A stretch of DNA of 64,000 nucleotides, taken from NCBI RefSeq assembly GCF_016613535.2, contig NZ_CP071518.1, positions 3,162,001 through 3,226,000 on the forward strand, in the 5' to 3' direction. The position numbers and the translations under genes were made by a program. The DNA comes from Lysobacter solisilvae (lineage in GTDB: Bacteria > Pseudomonadota > Gammaproteobacteria > Xanthomonadales > Xanthomonadaceae). Shown here one piece after another: positions 42,578-52,138 of this stretch (positions within the stretch are counted from its first letter, which is position 1; the number at the start of each line of letters is the position of its first letter). A model generated the notes under the pieces. That model was not told the origin of the DNA. It saw nothing but the letters and a program-made list of their open reading frames with translations, and searched no databases.

Positions 42578-42928
42578 TCAGCAGGCTTCTTCCATCTGCC
42601 GCACCTCGCATTCGATTTCCCACTCGTCGCCATGCACGCGGAGGAAGCGATGGGTGAGCGCGATGGCCTCCTCGCGCGAAGCCGCCTCGAGGATGGCGAA
42701 GCCGCCGACGACCTCCTTGGTTTCGGCGAACGGGCCGTCGATCACCCGCGTCTGCCCAGCCGACAGCCGCACACGGACGGATTCGGCGGTGGGGCGCAGG
42801 CCAGCGGTATCCAGCAGGACACCCGCCTGCTTCATTTCCTCGATCAGGCGGCCCATGTCGGCCATCAACTGCTCGCTGGGCTGCAGGCTGCAATTCTCGT
42901 TCACCCGCACCATTGAAAGAAATCGCAT
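42578..42928 (-). CDS. YCII-related (DGPF-domain) protein, 116 aa
   Basis: The ATG at 42928 has GGAG seven bases upstream. The sequence MRFLSMVRVNENC then LQPSEQLMADMGRLIEEMKQAGVLL, RLSAGQTRVIDGPFAETKEVVGGFAILEAAS, and WEIECEVRQMEEAC matches the YCII/DGPF family. In many genomes this family is encoded beside ECF sigma factors. No ECF sigma gene is found here. The function is unknown. It converges with the TPR gene. Confidence 0.9.
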   Translation of the reverse strand: MRFLSMVRVNENCSLQPSEQLMADMGRLIEEMKQAGVLLDTAGLRPTAESVRVRLSAGQTRVIDGPFAETKEVVGGFAILEAASREEAIALTHRFLRVHGDEWEIECEVRQMEEAC

Positions 42929-43182
42929 CGTCGTCTCCAGGATCGACCGGGCGGGATGCCCGGACTCGTGGAAACGACGAACCAGGCCGGCGAGAATCGA
43001 CATCGCCTGTCCGGCGACCGCGATCGCCTGTCCCGGCCGGCCGACAGCCCGCGCCCGCGTGAAGGGTTTCTTCACGGGCCAGCGCCGGCGTCGCCTAGAC
43101 TGCTGTCCTCCCAGCTACGCGCGCGGGACATGCCCAGGGTCGGGGATCGCGCGCGGCCTCCGGCCCGCACGCGAGAATCGCC

Positions 43183-46100
43183 ATGTCCACACCCGTCTTC
43201 GCGCCCGCACCGACCCGCGAAGCCGCGTCCCCGCGCACCCTGCTCGAACGCCAGCGCGAGGTGCTCGAAGCCATCGTCCGCGGCAGCCCGCTGGAGGACA
43301 TCCTCGCGGCGCTATGTCATATCGTCGAAGCCGAAGCCCTCCGCCCGGTCCACGCCGCGATCCTGCTGGTCGATGCCGACTGCGGCTGCCTGCGCGGCGG
43401 CGCCGCGCCCAGCCTGCCGGACCACTACAACCGTGCCGTCGACGGCGTGCCGATCTCGGCCGACATCGGCACCTGCGCCGCGGCCGCGGCGACCGGCCGC
43501 GTCGTGGTGACGCCCGACATCGCCAACGACCCCGCCTGGTCCGCCCTCGCCCACCTGCCGCTCGCACTGGGCCTGGTCGGCGCCTGGTCCATGCCGATCT
43601 TCTCCTCCACCGGCCGCGTGCTGGGCACCTTCGGCACCTACTTCGGGCAGGTGCGCGAGCCCACCGAGGCCGAACGGCAACTGGTGGGCGTGCTGGCCCA
43701 GACCGCGGCGCTGGCGATCGAACGGCAACAAGCCGACGCGGCCCTGCGCGCGAGCGACGCCCGCCACCGGTTCCTGGCCGAACTGGCCACGGCGACCCAG
43801 CCGCTGACCGATCCGGCGCTGCTGATGTCCACCACCGCCCGGCTGCTCGTCGAGCACCTCGGGGTGGACCGCTGCGCGTATGCGGAGGTCGAAGGCGAAC
43901 GCGTCTTCGTCATCAACGGCGACCACCCCGTGGGCGACATGCGCAGCATCGTCGGCCGCTGGGACATGGCAGCCTTCGGAACCGCCTGCGTGGAGAGGAT
44001 GCTGGCGGGCGAAGCCTTCGTGGTCACCGACACCGACACCGACCCGCGCATCGGTGCCGACGACCTGCCGGCCTACCGCGCCACGCAGATCCGTGCGGTG
44101 ATCTGCGTGCCACTGCACAAGGACCGGCGCCTGTCCGCCGCCATGGCCGTGCACCAGAGCCACCCGCGCCAATGGACTTCCGGGGAGATCGACCTGATGC
44201 GGCTGGTGGTGGCCCGCTGCTGGGAAGCGCTCGAGCGTGCACGCGTGGCGCGCGACCTGGCCGTCAGCGAAGACCGCTACCGGGCGATGGTCGAGGCAAA
44301 TCCGGAATCCGTGAACGTGCTCGACGCCGAAGGCACCGTGCTGCACATGAATGCGGCCGGCCTTCGCGTCGCGGAAGCACCGGCCGCCGATGTCCTGGGC
44401 CACTGCGTTTACGACCTGGTGGTTCCCGAAGACCGGGCCGCCTTCCAGTCCCTCAACGAGCGCGTGTGCCGCGGCGAGGAAGGCGGGCTCGCCTTCGAGG
44501 TCATCGGGCGCGGGGGCACGCGGCGTTCGATGGAAGCCTTGGGCGTTCCGCTTCTCGCAGCAGGCGGCGGGTATCACCAGCTGGCCTTCACCCGTGACGT
44601 CACCGCGCGCGTACGCGCCGATCGCGCCCTGGCCGAAAGCCGCGCGCGTCTGGACATCGCGGTCCGGCTTTCGGGCGTGGGTTTCTTCTACTGCGACCTG
44701 CCCTTCGACGAACTGGTCTGGGATGACCGCGTGCGCGAGCATTTTTTCGTCGGCCCGGACGAGCGTGTGGACATTGACCTGTTCTATTCACGTCTGCACC
44801 CCGTCGACCGCGAGCGCACCCGCCAGGCAATCGAAGACTCGATCGCCCAGCGCGTGGCGTACGACATCGTCTACCGCACGTGCGACCCGGTCTCGGACGA
44901 GTTCAAGTGGATCCGTGCCCTGGGCGGGGCCACCTACGCCGCTGACGGCTCGCCTGCGCGCTTCGACGGCGTGACGCTGGACGTGAGCGTGCACAAGCGC
45001 CAGCAGGAATTCCTCACGCGCCTGCTGGAAGGCGAACGCACGCAGGCGCGGCTGCTGGGACGCGTGGCCCAGGCGGGGCGCGCCATCCATGCGTGCGATA
45101 GCGTCGAGAGCGTGTTGGCCACCACCTCCGAAGCGGCGCGGGAGATCATCGGCGCGCACATGGCGGTCACCGGACTGAGCCAGGGACCGGACGGATCGCC
45201 GGTGATGCAGGGCCTGTCGCTGTCCGGGCAGCTCGCCGAGCATGGCGGCCGCGACGCTCCGTCCGCGGGCCGCGGCATCTACCGGCTGGTGTGCGAGACC
45301 AACCGCCCCCTGCGGCTGACCCACGCCGAACTGCTGGCGCATCCGTGCTACGACGTCGCCCAGGATGAAGTCGGCGAAAGGTCGCACCTGCCCCTGCGCG
45401 GCCTGCTCGCCGCACCCCTGGTCGGCTTCGACGGGCGGAACCTGGGTGCGGTCCAGTTGTCGGACCGCAGCGAAGGCGAGTTCACCGAGAGCGACGAATC
45501 GATCCTCGTGCAGCTGGCCCAGTTCGCCTCGGTGGCGCTGGAGAACGCGCGCCTGTACGAGCAACTGCGTGAGCACGATCGCCGCAAGGACGAGTTCCTC
45601 GCCACCCTCGCCCACGAATTGCGCAACCCGCTGGCCCCGCTACGCAATGGTCTGAGCATCCTGCGCATGACCCGGGATCCGGTGATGGTCGAACGCACCC
45701 AGCTGGTCATGGAGCGCCAGCTGGGCCACCTGATGCGCCTGGTCGACGACCTGCTGGACGTCTCACGCATCACCCGCGACAAGGTCACCCTGGTGCGTGA
45801 ACGCGTGGACCTGCAGGCCATTGTCGACAGCGCGCTGGACATCGCGCGGCCGCTGATCGAGGCCCAGGGCCACGCGCTCACGGTCGAACTGCCCACGTTC
45901 CCCGTCGAACTCGACGGCGACCGCACGCGCCTGGCGCAGGTGGTGGCCAACCTGCTCAACAACGCCGCCAAGTACACGCCCGCCTCCGGCCATGTCGACC
46001 TGACGGTGATCGTGCAGGACGGCCAGGCGCGCATCAGCGTGCGTGATGACGGCATCGGCATCGCTCCGCGCATGCTGCCGCGCGTGTTCGACCTGTTTGC

Positions 46101-46320
46101 CCAGGCCGACCACAGCCTGGAACGTTCCCAGGGCGGACTCGGTATCGGCCTGACCCTGGTCCAGCGCCTGGTGGCGCTGCACGGCGGACGCGTGGAGGCA
46201 CACAGCCCGGGACACGACCAGGGCAGCACGTTCGTGGTGTGGTTGCCGCTCGTGTCCGACGCAGCTCCGGCGCCGCCCCCGGACGCTGCGCCACCCGTCC
46301 CGTCAGTCAGGCTCGGCTAG
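43183..46320 (+). CDS. Multi-sensor (GAF-GAF-PAS-PAS-GAF) histidine kinase, 1045 aa
   Basis: A soluble sensor kinase with no membrane segment. In order: GAF about 20-185 (DILAALCHIVEAEALRP...), a second GAF about 195-350 (HRFLAELATATQPL...), PAS about 360-480 (YRAMVEANPESVNVLDAEGT), PAS about 490-610 (FYCDLPFDELVWDD), GAF about 620-790 (CDSVESVLATTSEAAREI), then HisKA with the phospho-His in FLATLAHELRNPLAPL near residue 812, and HATPase with NLLNNAAKYTP, DDGIGIAPRM, and GGLGIGLTL. There is no receiver or output domain. The input is unknown; the first GAF could bind a bilin or cyclic nucleotide. Confidence 0.93.
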   Translation: MSTPVFAPAPTREAASPRTLLERQREVLEAIVRGSPLEDILAALCHIVEAEALRPVHAAILLVDADCGCLRGGAAPSLPDHYNRAVDGVPISADIGTCAAAAATGRVVVTPDIANDPAWSALAHLPLALGLVGAWSMPIFSSTGRVLGTFGTYFGQVREPTEAERQLVGVLAQTAALAIERQQADAALRASDARHRFLAELATATQPLTDPALLMSTTARLLVEHLGVDRCAYAEVEGERVFVINGDHPVGDMRSIVGRWDMAAFGTACVERMLAGEAFVVTDTDTDPRIGADDLPAYRATQIRAVICVPLHKDRRLSAAMAVHQSHPRQWTSGEIDLMRLVVARCWEALERARVARDLAVSEDRYRAMVEANPESVNVLDAEGTVLHMNAAGLRVAEAPAADVLGHCVYDLVVPEDRAAFQSLNERVCRGEEGGLAFEVIGRGGTRRSMEALGVPLLAAGGGYHQLAFTRDVTARVRADRALAESRARLDIAVRLSGVGFFYCDLPFDELVWDDRVREHFFVGPDERVDIDLFYSRLHPVDRERTRQAIEDSIAQRVAYDIVYRTCDPVSDEFKWIRALGGATYAADGSPARFDGVTLDVSVHKRQQEFLTRLLEGERTQARLLGRVAQAGRAIHACDSVESVLATTSEAAREIIGAHMAVTGLSQGPDGSPVMQGLSLSGQLAEHGGRDAPSAGRGIYRLVCETNRPLRLTHAELLAHPCYDVAQDEVGERSHLPLRGLLAAPLVGFDGRNLGAVQLSDRSEGEFTESDESILVQLAQFASVALENARLYEQLREHDRRKDEFLATLAHELRNPLAPLRNGLSILRMTRDPVMVERTQLVMERQLGHLMRLVDDLLDVSRITRDKVTLVRERVDLQAIVDSALDIARPLIEAQGHALTVELPTFPVELDGDRTRLAQVVANLLNNAAKYTPASGHVDLTVIVQDGQARISVRDDGIGIAPRMLPRVFDLFAQADHSLERSQGGLGIGLTLVQRLVALHGGRVEAHSPGHDQGSTFVVWLPLVSDAAPAPPPDAAPPVPSVRLG

Positions 46321-46345
46321 TCACGGACCGCGAGCCAGCCCGTCC

Positions 46346-46813
46346 ATGCCTGAGACCAGTGCCGGCATCGTGATGTACCGGCACCGGGATGCGGAGATCG
46401 AAGTGCTCCTGGCGCACCCCGGCGGTCCGTTCTGGCGCCATCGCGATGCCGGCGCCTGGACCATTCCGAAGGGACAGGTCGAGCCTGGAGAAGCGCCCGA
46501 GGCGGCCGCCCGGCGCGAGTTCACTGAAGAGATGGGCGCGCCGGCGACGGAGCCCGTCCGGCCGCTGGGTCGGATCCGGCAGCGCAGCGGCAAGTGGGTC
46601 GAGGCCTTCGCGATGGAAGGCGACTTCGATACACGGGAGCTGCACAGCAACTTGTTCGAACTTGAGTGGCCGCCGCGCAGCGGGCAGATGCAGCAGTTCC
46701 CGGAGGTCGACCGCGCGCAGTGGTTCGACCTGGCCGAGGCCAAACGCAGGTTGTTGCCTGCACAGGCGCCGCTGCTGGACCGGCTCGCCACGATGCTGCG
46801 GGATGGCGGCTGA
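46346..46813 (+). CDS. Nudix hydrolase, 155 aa
   Basis: The Nudix box (GQVEPGEAPEAAARREFTEE... at residues 43-65) is complete and matches G-x5-E-x7-R-E-x-x-E-E. The protein starts MPETSAGIVMYRHRD, with AWTIPKGQVEPGE before the box and an aromatic ending ELEWPPRSGQMQQFPEVDRAQWF. It would cleave nucleoside-diphosphate-linked substrates. The family (including RppH and ADP-ribose pyrophosphatases) cannot be narrowed. The gene is 25 bases after the kinase and may be co-transcribed. Confidence 0.92.
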   Translation: MPETSAGIVMYRHRDAEIEVLLAHPGGPFWRHRDAGAWTIPKGQVEPGEAPEAAARREFTEEMGAPATEPVRPLGRIRQRSGKWVEAFAMEGDFDTRELHSNLFELEWPPRSGQMQQFPEVDRAQWFDLAEAKRRLLPAQAPLLDRLATMLRDGG

Positions 46814-46850
46814 CCTGCGCGCGGGCAAGCCACCACCTGAATCCCGCATC

Positions 46851-48541
46851 TCAGGCCTTCATCGTGTCCAGGCCCTGTTCCAGTTCGCTCAGCAGTTCCT
46901 CGACCTGGTCGAGCCGGCGGCGATCCAGTGGCGTGCCGGAGTCTTCGAGCAGTGCCGCCAGGCGCCGCAGGCGCGCCGCCTGATCCTGCACATCCCACTC
47001 CAGCACCGCCGATTCGGGCGCATGGCGGACGCTCGCGCGTGAGCTGGGCAGGTAACGATGCAATACCAGCCTCACGCGATTGACGATGCGCTGGTCGTCG
47101 TCGGTCCACGGAACCGCCAGGCCGGCGATCTGCTCGTCCCACGCTTCGAAGCTGGTCCTCGGACCAATGCGCAGGGTGCTCGCGTCGAGCTGGAAGGCGC
47201 GGTCCGGGCGGCCCGCCCAGCGCACCTGGTCGCGTTGCTCCCGCCGGAACACGAACAGCCAGTCATCCAGGCATTGGGCATGCGCACGGCCAGGACGCCG
47301 CAACCATCGCCCGCGGGCGATGATGCGTCTCGCCAGTCCGATGCGACCTCGGTGCATGCCATCTGGCCCGCCGCGTGCGTGCGCGCCCAGGTCAGAGCCT
47401 GCTCAAGCACCTCCGGTGCCGGCACGACGCCACCCACCAGCCAGCGCCCACCCCACAGCAGTGCGCAGCCGTCACCCGGCAGCGCGTCACGCAGGTTGGC
47501 GACGGCAACGCGCAGTTCTTCGCCCGCGTCCGCCACGCCGGACAGGCGCTCCTCCAGCCGGTCGCAGTATTCGCGCGCCTGCGCAAGGCGTTCGCCCGAC
47601 TCGCGAAGGTCGCGCGCACCCAGTATCAAGGACACGTGGCGGCCAAACATGTCCAGCACCGTGCGCTGGCGCGCCGGCACCAACCGGGGAGTGCGGTGGT
47701 GGCAGGCAACCAGACCCCACAACCGGCCTTCCACGATCAGCGAAACCGACATCGAGGCTGCAATGCCCATGTTCCGCAGATATTCGACGTGCACGGGCGA
47801 CACGCTGCGCAGTACGTCGTAGCTCATGTCCAGCGGACCGTCGAGGGCCTGCGACAGCAGCACCGGGACGGGCGCGTAGCCGACATCCGGGATCACGCGG
47901 ATGCGGTTGCTCAGATACAACGCCCGCGCCTGGGCGGGAATGTCGGAGGCGGGATAGCGCAGGCCCAGGTACGGCGACATGTCCTGCGCGCAGGCCTCGG
48001 CGATCACCTCGCCGGAGTGGTCGTGCAGGAAGCGGTAGACCATCACCCGGTCGTAGCCAACCAGTTCGCGCACCTGCTCCGCCACGGCCTGGAAGAAATC
48101 GTGGCCGGCCGACATCCCCTCCAGCGCCGCGGCCATCGCATGGGCACCGGAAGCACTACTCCCTCCTGCCGCCTGCGTACTCACCGGCTCCAGTTCCACG
48201 TGCACCAGCGTGCCGGCAAGGTGCGCGCTCACATCGTGCACGCTTCCCCACTCGCCCACGTTGGCCTGGGCAATGAACTGGGACGACGACCGCGTTTCCC
48301 CGCGGAGCACCATGGCATCGAGCGCCGCGACCGCAGCCGGATCCAGCACATCGGACACCGGCAGGTCGATCAGCCTGTCCATCGCGAAAAGCGAAGTCGC
48401 ATTCTGCGATGCGGCGACGATGCGGCTGGAGTGGCGCTCATACACCAGCAGGACGCCATGCGGCTGGATCGCCCCGGACAGATGGATGGGTTCGCGCATG
48501 CACTCATCGAGCGCGCGCTGCAGGATGGGGTCTTGGATCAT
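46851..48541 (-). CDS. bphP: Bacteriophytochrome BphP (PAS-GAF-PHY), frameshifted; 563 aa if restored
   Basis: A red/far-red photosensor with biliverdin. The ATG at 48539-48541 gives MIQDPILQRALDECMREPIH, with the chromophore Cys14 and the PAS motif LSGAIQPHG. The GAF domain has LGLRYPASDIPAQARALYLSN (the conserved PASDIP) and the PHY domain ends in a tongue with GPRTSFEAWDEQ. The frame breaks at about 47270, where a missing C in a CC run shifts the end. Adding one base gives 563 residues and joins the frame at 46851-47270. There is no kinase or output domain after PHY, so it would be a stand-alone photosensor. It overlaps bphO by four bases. Confidence 0.9.
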
Positions 48542-49158
48542 TGGATCTCCGGGGAGGCGGGTACCAGGACCGCCAGTAGTCGATGGGTCAGGGAGAAGGC
48601 AGCCTGGGCTCCACGGATCGCCTCGTCGAAACTGGACCGGGGCAGTGCCCGCAGGATGACAAGCAGACGCGGCCAGCGCGCAGGATCACGCGTGTGGTAG
48701 CGCAGGAAATTCAGTGCTCCGGCAACTTCAGGGTGTCGCGCCTGCAGGGATTCGGCCTGCCTGAGCAGGAGCCTCCCGCCCAGCGCCGAACCTTCCATCA
48801 CGTAGCAACCCCCGATCCATTCGCCAGGCGTTGGTGGTGGAAGCGCGTCATCGGCGGTGGTCTGCCCCAACGCGCGCAGATCGCCCCGCGCCAGGATCGC
48901 GCGTTGCGGATCGCGCCAGGCAGACAGCCCCGCCGGCACCAGCGGCGGCGGCGCGCTGTCGAGCCAGCCTGCCAGTCCATGCATGGCGCGCAGGTACCGC
49001 GCAAGGTGATCGCGCCGGGTCAAGCCGCCGACCAGCGCGCCGTCTACCGCGGCATGCAGATGTGCGGTGGCGTGGCGCAGGCGATCCAGCGCGTCTGCGT
49101 CCTCGCCGGGTTTGCGGAGGGCTGATGATTCGAGCACCGGGGCAGGATACGAGTGCAA
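48538..49158 (-). CDS. bphO: Heme oxygenase BphO (biliverdin source), 206 aa
   Basis: The heme oxygenase fold: LDRLRHATAHLHAAVDGALV with the proximal His at about residue 35, HLARYLRAMHGLAGWLD, and GEWIGGCYVMEGSALGGRLLLRQ with the conserved G-S-x-L-G-G. It makes biliverdin, the chromophore of the phytochrome encoded just downstream (four-base ATGA overlap). The start is unclear: the frame opens with TTG at 49158 and a GTG is available at 49135-49137. A promoter was not identified. Confidence 0.93.
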   Translation of the reverse strand: MHSYPAPVLESSALRKPGEDADALDRLRHATAHLHAAVDGALVGGLTRRDHLARYLRAMHGLAGWLDSAPPPLVPAGLSAWRDPQRAILARGDLRALGQTTADDALPPPTPGEWIGGCYVMEGSALGGRLLLRQAESLQARHPEVAGALNFLRYHTRDPARWPRLLVILRALPRSSFDEAIRGAQAAFSLTHRLLAVLVPASPEIQ

Positions 49159-49342
49159 CCTGAATCTGTAAGCTCCGGCCGCTTGGATTAGTCAGCTTGG
49201 TGAGGTTCGCGTCATGACGACAGGATTCCGATGTGCCGATGGAGGTGGAGAAGGAGGTGGATCGGTCGCCCGGTGGCAGGTGCCACAATGGCTGTCTGAC
49301 CGGGAGTTCAGATTCCACGCCCGCCGCCGTCAATGAGGCGGG

Positions 49343-50119
49343 ATGCCCCACCGACACGCCACCGCCGACATGCCGCACATCGCGGAGGAATCCGCATACG
49401 AGCGCTACGAGCTGCGTGAACCCGCGGCCATCCTCGGGCTGCTGCGCCGGATGATCGAGCAGCGCTGCACCGTCTCGGTCACCGTCGCGCCGGACACTGC
49501 GGGGGCCGCCGAATCCCAGGGCGTGGTCAGCGCGCTGCTGGCCGTCGACGCCCGTCATCTGTGGGTGGACGTGCCCCGACAACGCCACCTGCTCGACGAC
49601 CTGCTGCGGCACTCCCAGCTGTCCTTCGACAGCTATCTCGACCGCGTGCACGTGCGCTTCCGCGCGGGTCCAGCCCACCTGGACACTCAGGGGGGACATC
49701 CGGCCCTGCGCGTTCCCGTGCCGGGGCGGATCCTGCATCTCCAGCGGCGCGAACTCATGCGTCGCGAACCGCCGCCGGGCGAACTGCGCTGCCGGATCCC
49801 GGCACGCGCGCCGACCGAGGGTCGGGATCACGTCAGCGCGACCATCCGCGACATTGGTGGTGGCGGGCTGGCGGTCCTGGTGCCGGAGAGTGCGATGCGC
49901 CTGGAAGTGGGCGAAATACTGCGCGGCTGCCGGCTGGAAGTCCCCGACGGCGGCGCCCTCGAAGTCGACCTCGAGATCTGCCACCTCCGCGAAGTCACCC
50001 AGCGGGCCGCCAGCGTGCAACAGGCCGGGTGCCGGTTCGTCGACCTGTCCGAGAGCGCGCAGAGCAAACTGTTCCGCTACCTCATGCAGCTGGACCGGGA
50101 GCGGATGGCACGCCGCTGA
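49343..50119 (+). CDS. PilZ-domain protein (YcgR-like), 258 aa
   Basis: The first 110 residues form the YcgR N-domain (YELREPAAILGLLRRMIEQRCTVSV, LWVDVPRQRHLLDDLLRHSQLSFDSYL). A PilZ domain follows, with RRELMRREPPPGELRCRIP (the R-x-x-x-R-like c-di-GMP motif) and SATIRDIGGGGLAVLVP (a D-x-S/G-x-x-G motif). It should bind c-di-GMP and act on motility or secretion. The starting ATG at 49343 follows GAGGCGGG. An internal ATG at 49370 is also possible. It links with the GGDEF protein at 7496 through c-di-GMP. Confidence 0.85.
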   Translation: MPHRHATADMPHIAEESAYERYELREPAAILGLLRRMIEQRCTVSVTVAPDTAGAAESQGVVSALLAVDARHLWVDVPRQRHLLDDLLRHSQLSFDSYLDRVHVRFRAGPAHLDTQGGHPALRVPVPGRILHLQRRELMRREPPPGELRCRIPARAPTEGRDHVSATIRDIGGGGLAVLVPESAMRLEVGEILRGCRLEVPDGGALEVDLEICHLREVTQRAASVQQAGCRFVDLSESAQSKLFRYLMQLDRERMARR

Positions 50120-50205
50120 CCCCCGGGGGATATCCACCGGCCGCTCACACACGGAGTTTATCGTCGAGCGCTTCATCGCCAGGCCATGGGCCGCCGGAGG
50201 GATCC

Positions 50206-50682
50206 ATGAAGAGCGCCGCACCCGCCATCACGATGGCCGCCGCGATGGCGGCCTGCCTGCTCACCGCGTGCATGCAGGCGCCAGCACCCTCGACATCCAC
50301 ATCCACGCAGCCGGCACCCCCCGCCGCGCCAAAGCCTGACGCGCCCCCGCCTGCGGCGCCGCCACCTGCTCCCGCACCGACGCCCATGCCACCGGTGGAA
50401 GCCGCACTACCCGCACGTTTCCAGGGCACCTGGGCCATCGATACGGCCGCCTGTGCGGTCCCCGGGCACGAATCGCGACTGGTGCTGTCCGGCGATCGGG
50501 TGAAGTTCCACGAGAGCGAGGGCGCGATCAGGAGCGTGGCCGTCAACGGCGACGATGTCACGCTCGTGGCCATGCTCACCGGCGAAGGGCAGACCCGCGA
50601 AGCCAGCTACCGCTTCAGCCTCTCCGGCGACGCCACGCTCGTCGATCGCGACGGCGGGCTGGTGCGCACCCGCTGCAGGTAG
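50206..50682 (+). CDS. Small lipoprotein, 158 aa
   Basis: GGAGG is six bases before the ATG. The signal is MKSAAPAITMAAAMAACLLTAC with the lipobox Cys at residue 22. A Pro/Ala-rich linker follows (residues 25-65, APPAAPKPDAPPPAAPPP). The globular C-terminal part, FQGTWAIDTAACAVPG, IRSVAVNGDDVTLVAMLTGEGQTREA and YRFSLSGDATLVDRDGGLVRT, looks like a small all-beta domain with two Cys. It is a periplasm-facing protein. The function is unknown. Confidence 0.82.
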   Translation: MKSAAPAITMAAAMAACLLTACMQAPAPSTSTSTQPAPPAAPKPDAPPPAAPPPAPAPTPMPPVEAALPARFQGTWAIDTAACAVPGHESRLVLSGDRVKFHESEGAIRSVAVNGDDVTLVAMLTGEGQTREASYRFSLSGDATLVDRDGGLVRTRCR

Positions 50683-50782
50683 GCCGTTGCAACCGTCCGC
50701 CGGCCGCCATCACGGCGCAGTCATGCCTGCATAACCGCACGGGAGAGAGACTGGGGTTTCGACCAAACAACGGAGGGCTCCC

Positions 50783-51244
50783 ATGACCACCCCGACTCCG
50801 AGCGGCTACCACAGCATCACGCCGTCGGTCGTTGTCGACAACGCGGCCAAGGCGCTCGAGTTCTACCGCGAAGCCTTCGGCGCCAAGGAGAATTACCGGC
50901 TGCCGATGGGCGACAAGATCGGTCACGCCGAAATACAGATCGGCGATTCACGGCTGATGTTGTCCGACGAATACCCTGACTGGGATGCGTTGAGCCCCAG
51001 CAGTCGTGGCGGCGCCACCGGCAGTTTCATGGTCTACGTGCCTGATGCCGACGCCGCCGTCGAGCGCGCGGTCAAGGCTGGCGCGAAGGTCCTGCAGCCG
51101 GTGCAGAACCAGTTCTGGGGCGACCGCGTGGGTACAGTCGCCGATCCGTTCGGCCACAAGTGGATGCTCGGCACCCACATCGAGGACGTCAGTCCGCAGG
51201 AAATGCAGCGTCGCGGCGAGGAATGGGCCCGCAAGAATTCCTGA
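50783..51244 (+). CDS. PhnB/VOC family protein, 153 aa
   Basis: VOC fold with two halves: SITPSVVVDNAAKALEFYREAFGAKENYRLPMGDKIGHAEI and GGATGSFMVYVPDADAAVERAVKAGAKVLQPVQNQFWGDRVGTVADPFGHKW. This is the PhnB type, with typical Asp-Pro-Phe-Gly-His end (DPFGHKWMLGTHIED). A metal-dependent or binding role is possible. It is followed by the SDR gene at a 15-base gap, so the two may be co-transcribed. Confidence 0.9.
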   Translation: MTTPTPSGYHSITPSVVVDNAAKALEFYREAFGAKENYRLPMGDKIGHAEIQIGDSRLMLSDEYPDWDALSPSSRGGATGSFMVYVPDADAAVERAVKAGAKVLQPVQNQFWGDRVGTVADPFGHKWMLGTHIEDVSPQEMQRRGEEWARKNS

Positions 51245-51259
51245 TCGCCGTTCCCCGAC

Positions 51260-52060
51260 GTGCCGCTGACACCGCCGCTGCCCGATTACGACGCGCACCC
51301 GCTGGACGGCCATGCGGTGCTCGTCACGGGCGGCGCGCAGGGCATCGGTCGCGCCATCGCCCAAGCCGTGCTCGCCGCTGGCGGACGCGTGGCCATCGGC
51401 GACAAGGATCGCGTCGCCGGCCTGGCCTGCCTGTCGGAATGGGCCGCAGGCGAATGCGCGATCTTCCTGCAGCTGGATGTGACCAGCGAAGCTTCGGTGC
51501 GCCGCTTCGTTGCGCAGGCCGCTGACCGGCTGGGCGGCGTCGACGGCCTGGTGAACAACGCCGGCCTGGCCGATCCGCACGCCGGTCCCATGGACCGCCT
51601 GGACATGGCGGGCTGGCGCGCGTGGCTCGACAGTCACCTCACCGGTGCCTTCCTGTGCTGCAAGCACGCACTGCCGGCACTTCGCCGCAGCCGGGGCGCG
51701 ATCGTCAACATCGCCTCGACGCGCGCACGCCAATCGGAACCGCACACCGAACCGTACGCCGCCGCCAAGGCCGGGCTGATCGGCCTGACTCATGCCCTGG
51801 CGATCAGCGAGGGTCCGGCCGTGCGCGTCAATGCCATCAGCCCCGGCTGGGTGCCCACCGATGCCTGGCGCAAGCCGACCGCCCGACGCCAGCCGAAGTT
51901 GTCGCGGCGTGACCATGCGCAGCATCCGGTGGGCCGGGTAGGCGATCCTTATGACATCGCACACATGGCGGTGTACCTGTTGAGTGCGCGCTCGGGATTC
52001 GTCACCGGACAGGATTTCGTCCTGGACGGCGGCATGACCCGCCGCATGCGCTACGTCTGA
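51260..52060 (+). CDS. Short-chain dehydrogenase/reductase, 266 aa
   Basis: The Rossmann motif is VLVTGGAQGIGRAIA (residues 20-34), with NAG in GLVNNAGLADPHAG, and the active Tyr and Lys in TEPYAAAKAGLIGL (Y-x-x-x-K), Ser in NIASTRARQS. The C-terminal VTGQDFVLDGGMTRRM fits classical SDRs. The GTG start at 51260 follows the VOC stop closely. The substrate is unknown. Confidence 0.93.
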   Translation: MPLTPPLPDYDAHPLDGHAVLVTGGAQGIGRAIAQAVLAAGGRVAIGDKDRVAGLACLSEWAAGECAIFLQLDVTSEASVRRFVAQAADRLGGVDGLVNNAGLADPHAGPMDRLDMAGWRAWLDSHLTGAFLCCKHALPALRRSRGAIVNIASTRARQSEPHTEPYAAAKAGLIGLTHALAISEGPAVRVNAISPGWVPTDAWRKPTARRQPKLSRRDHAQHPVGRVGDPYDIAHMAVYLLSARSGFVTGQDFVLDGGMTRRMRYV

Positions 52061-52138
52061 AGCCACGCGTCGGCGGTCGCGCGCCAGCCGTCCGCGCCAG
52101 CGCTATGCTGGCGGCTCGCCGCTGCCCCCGCCGCCCCC

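Noticed and set aside
48541..49158. Fusion of BphO and BphP
   Set aside because: The ATGA overlap is a normal coupling of two separate genes with separate start and stop codons.
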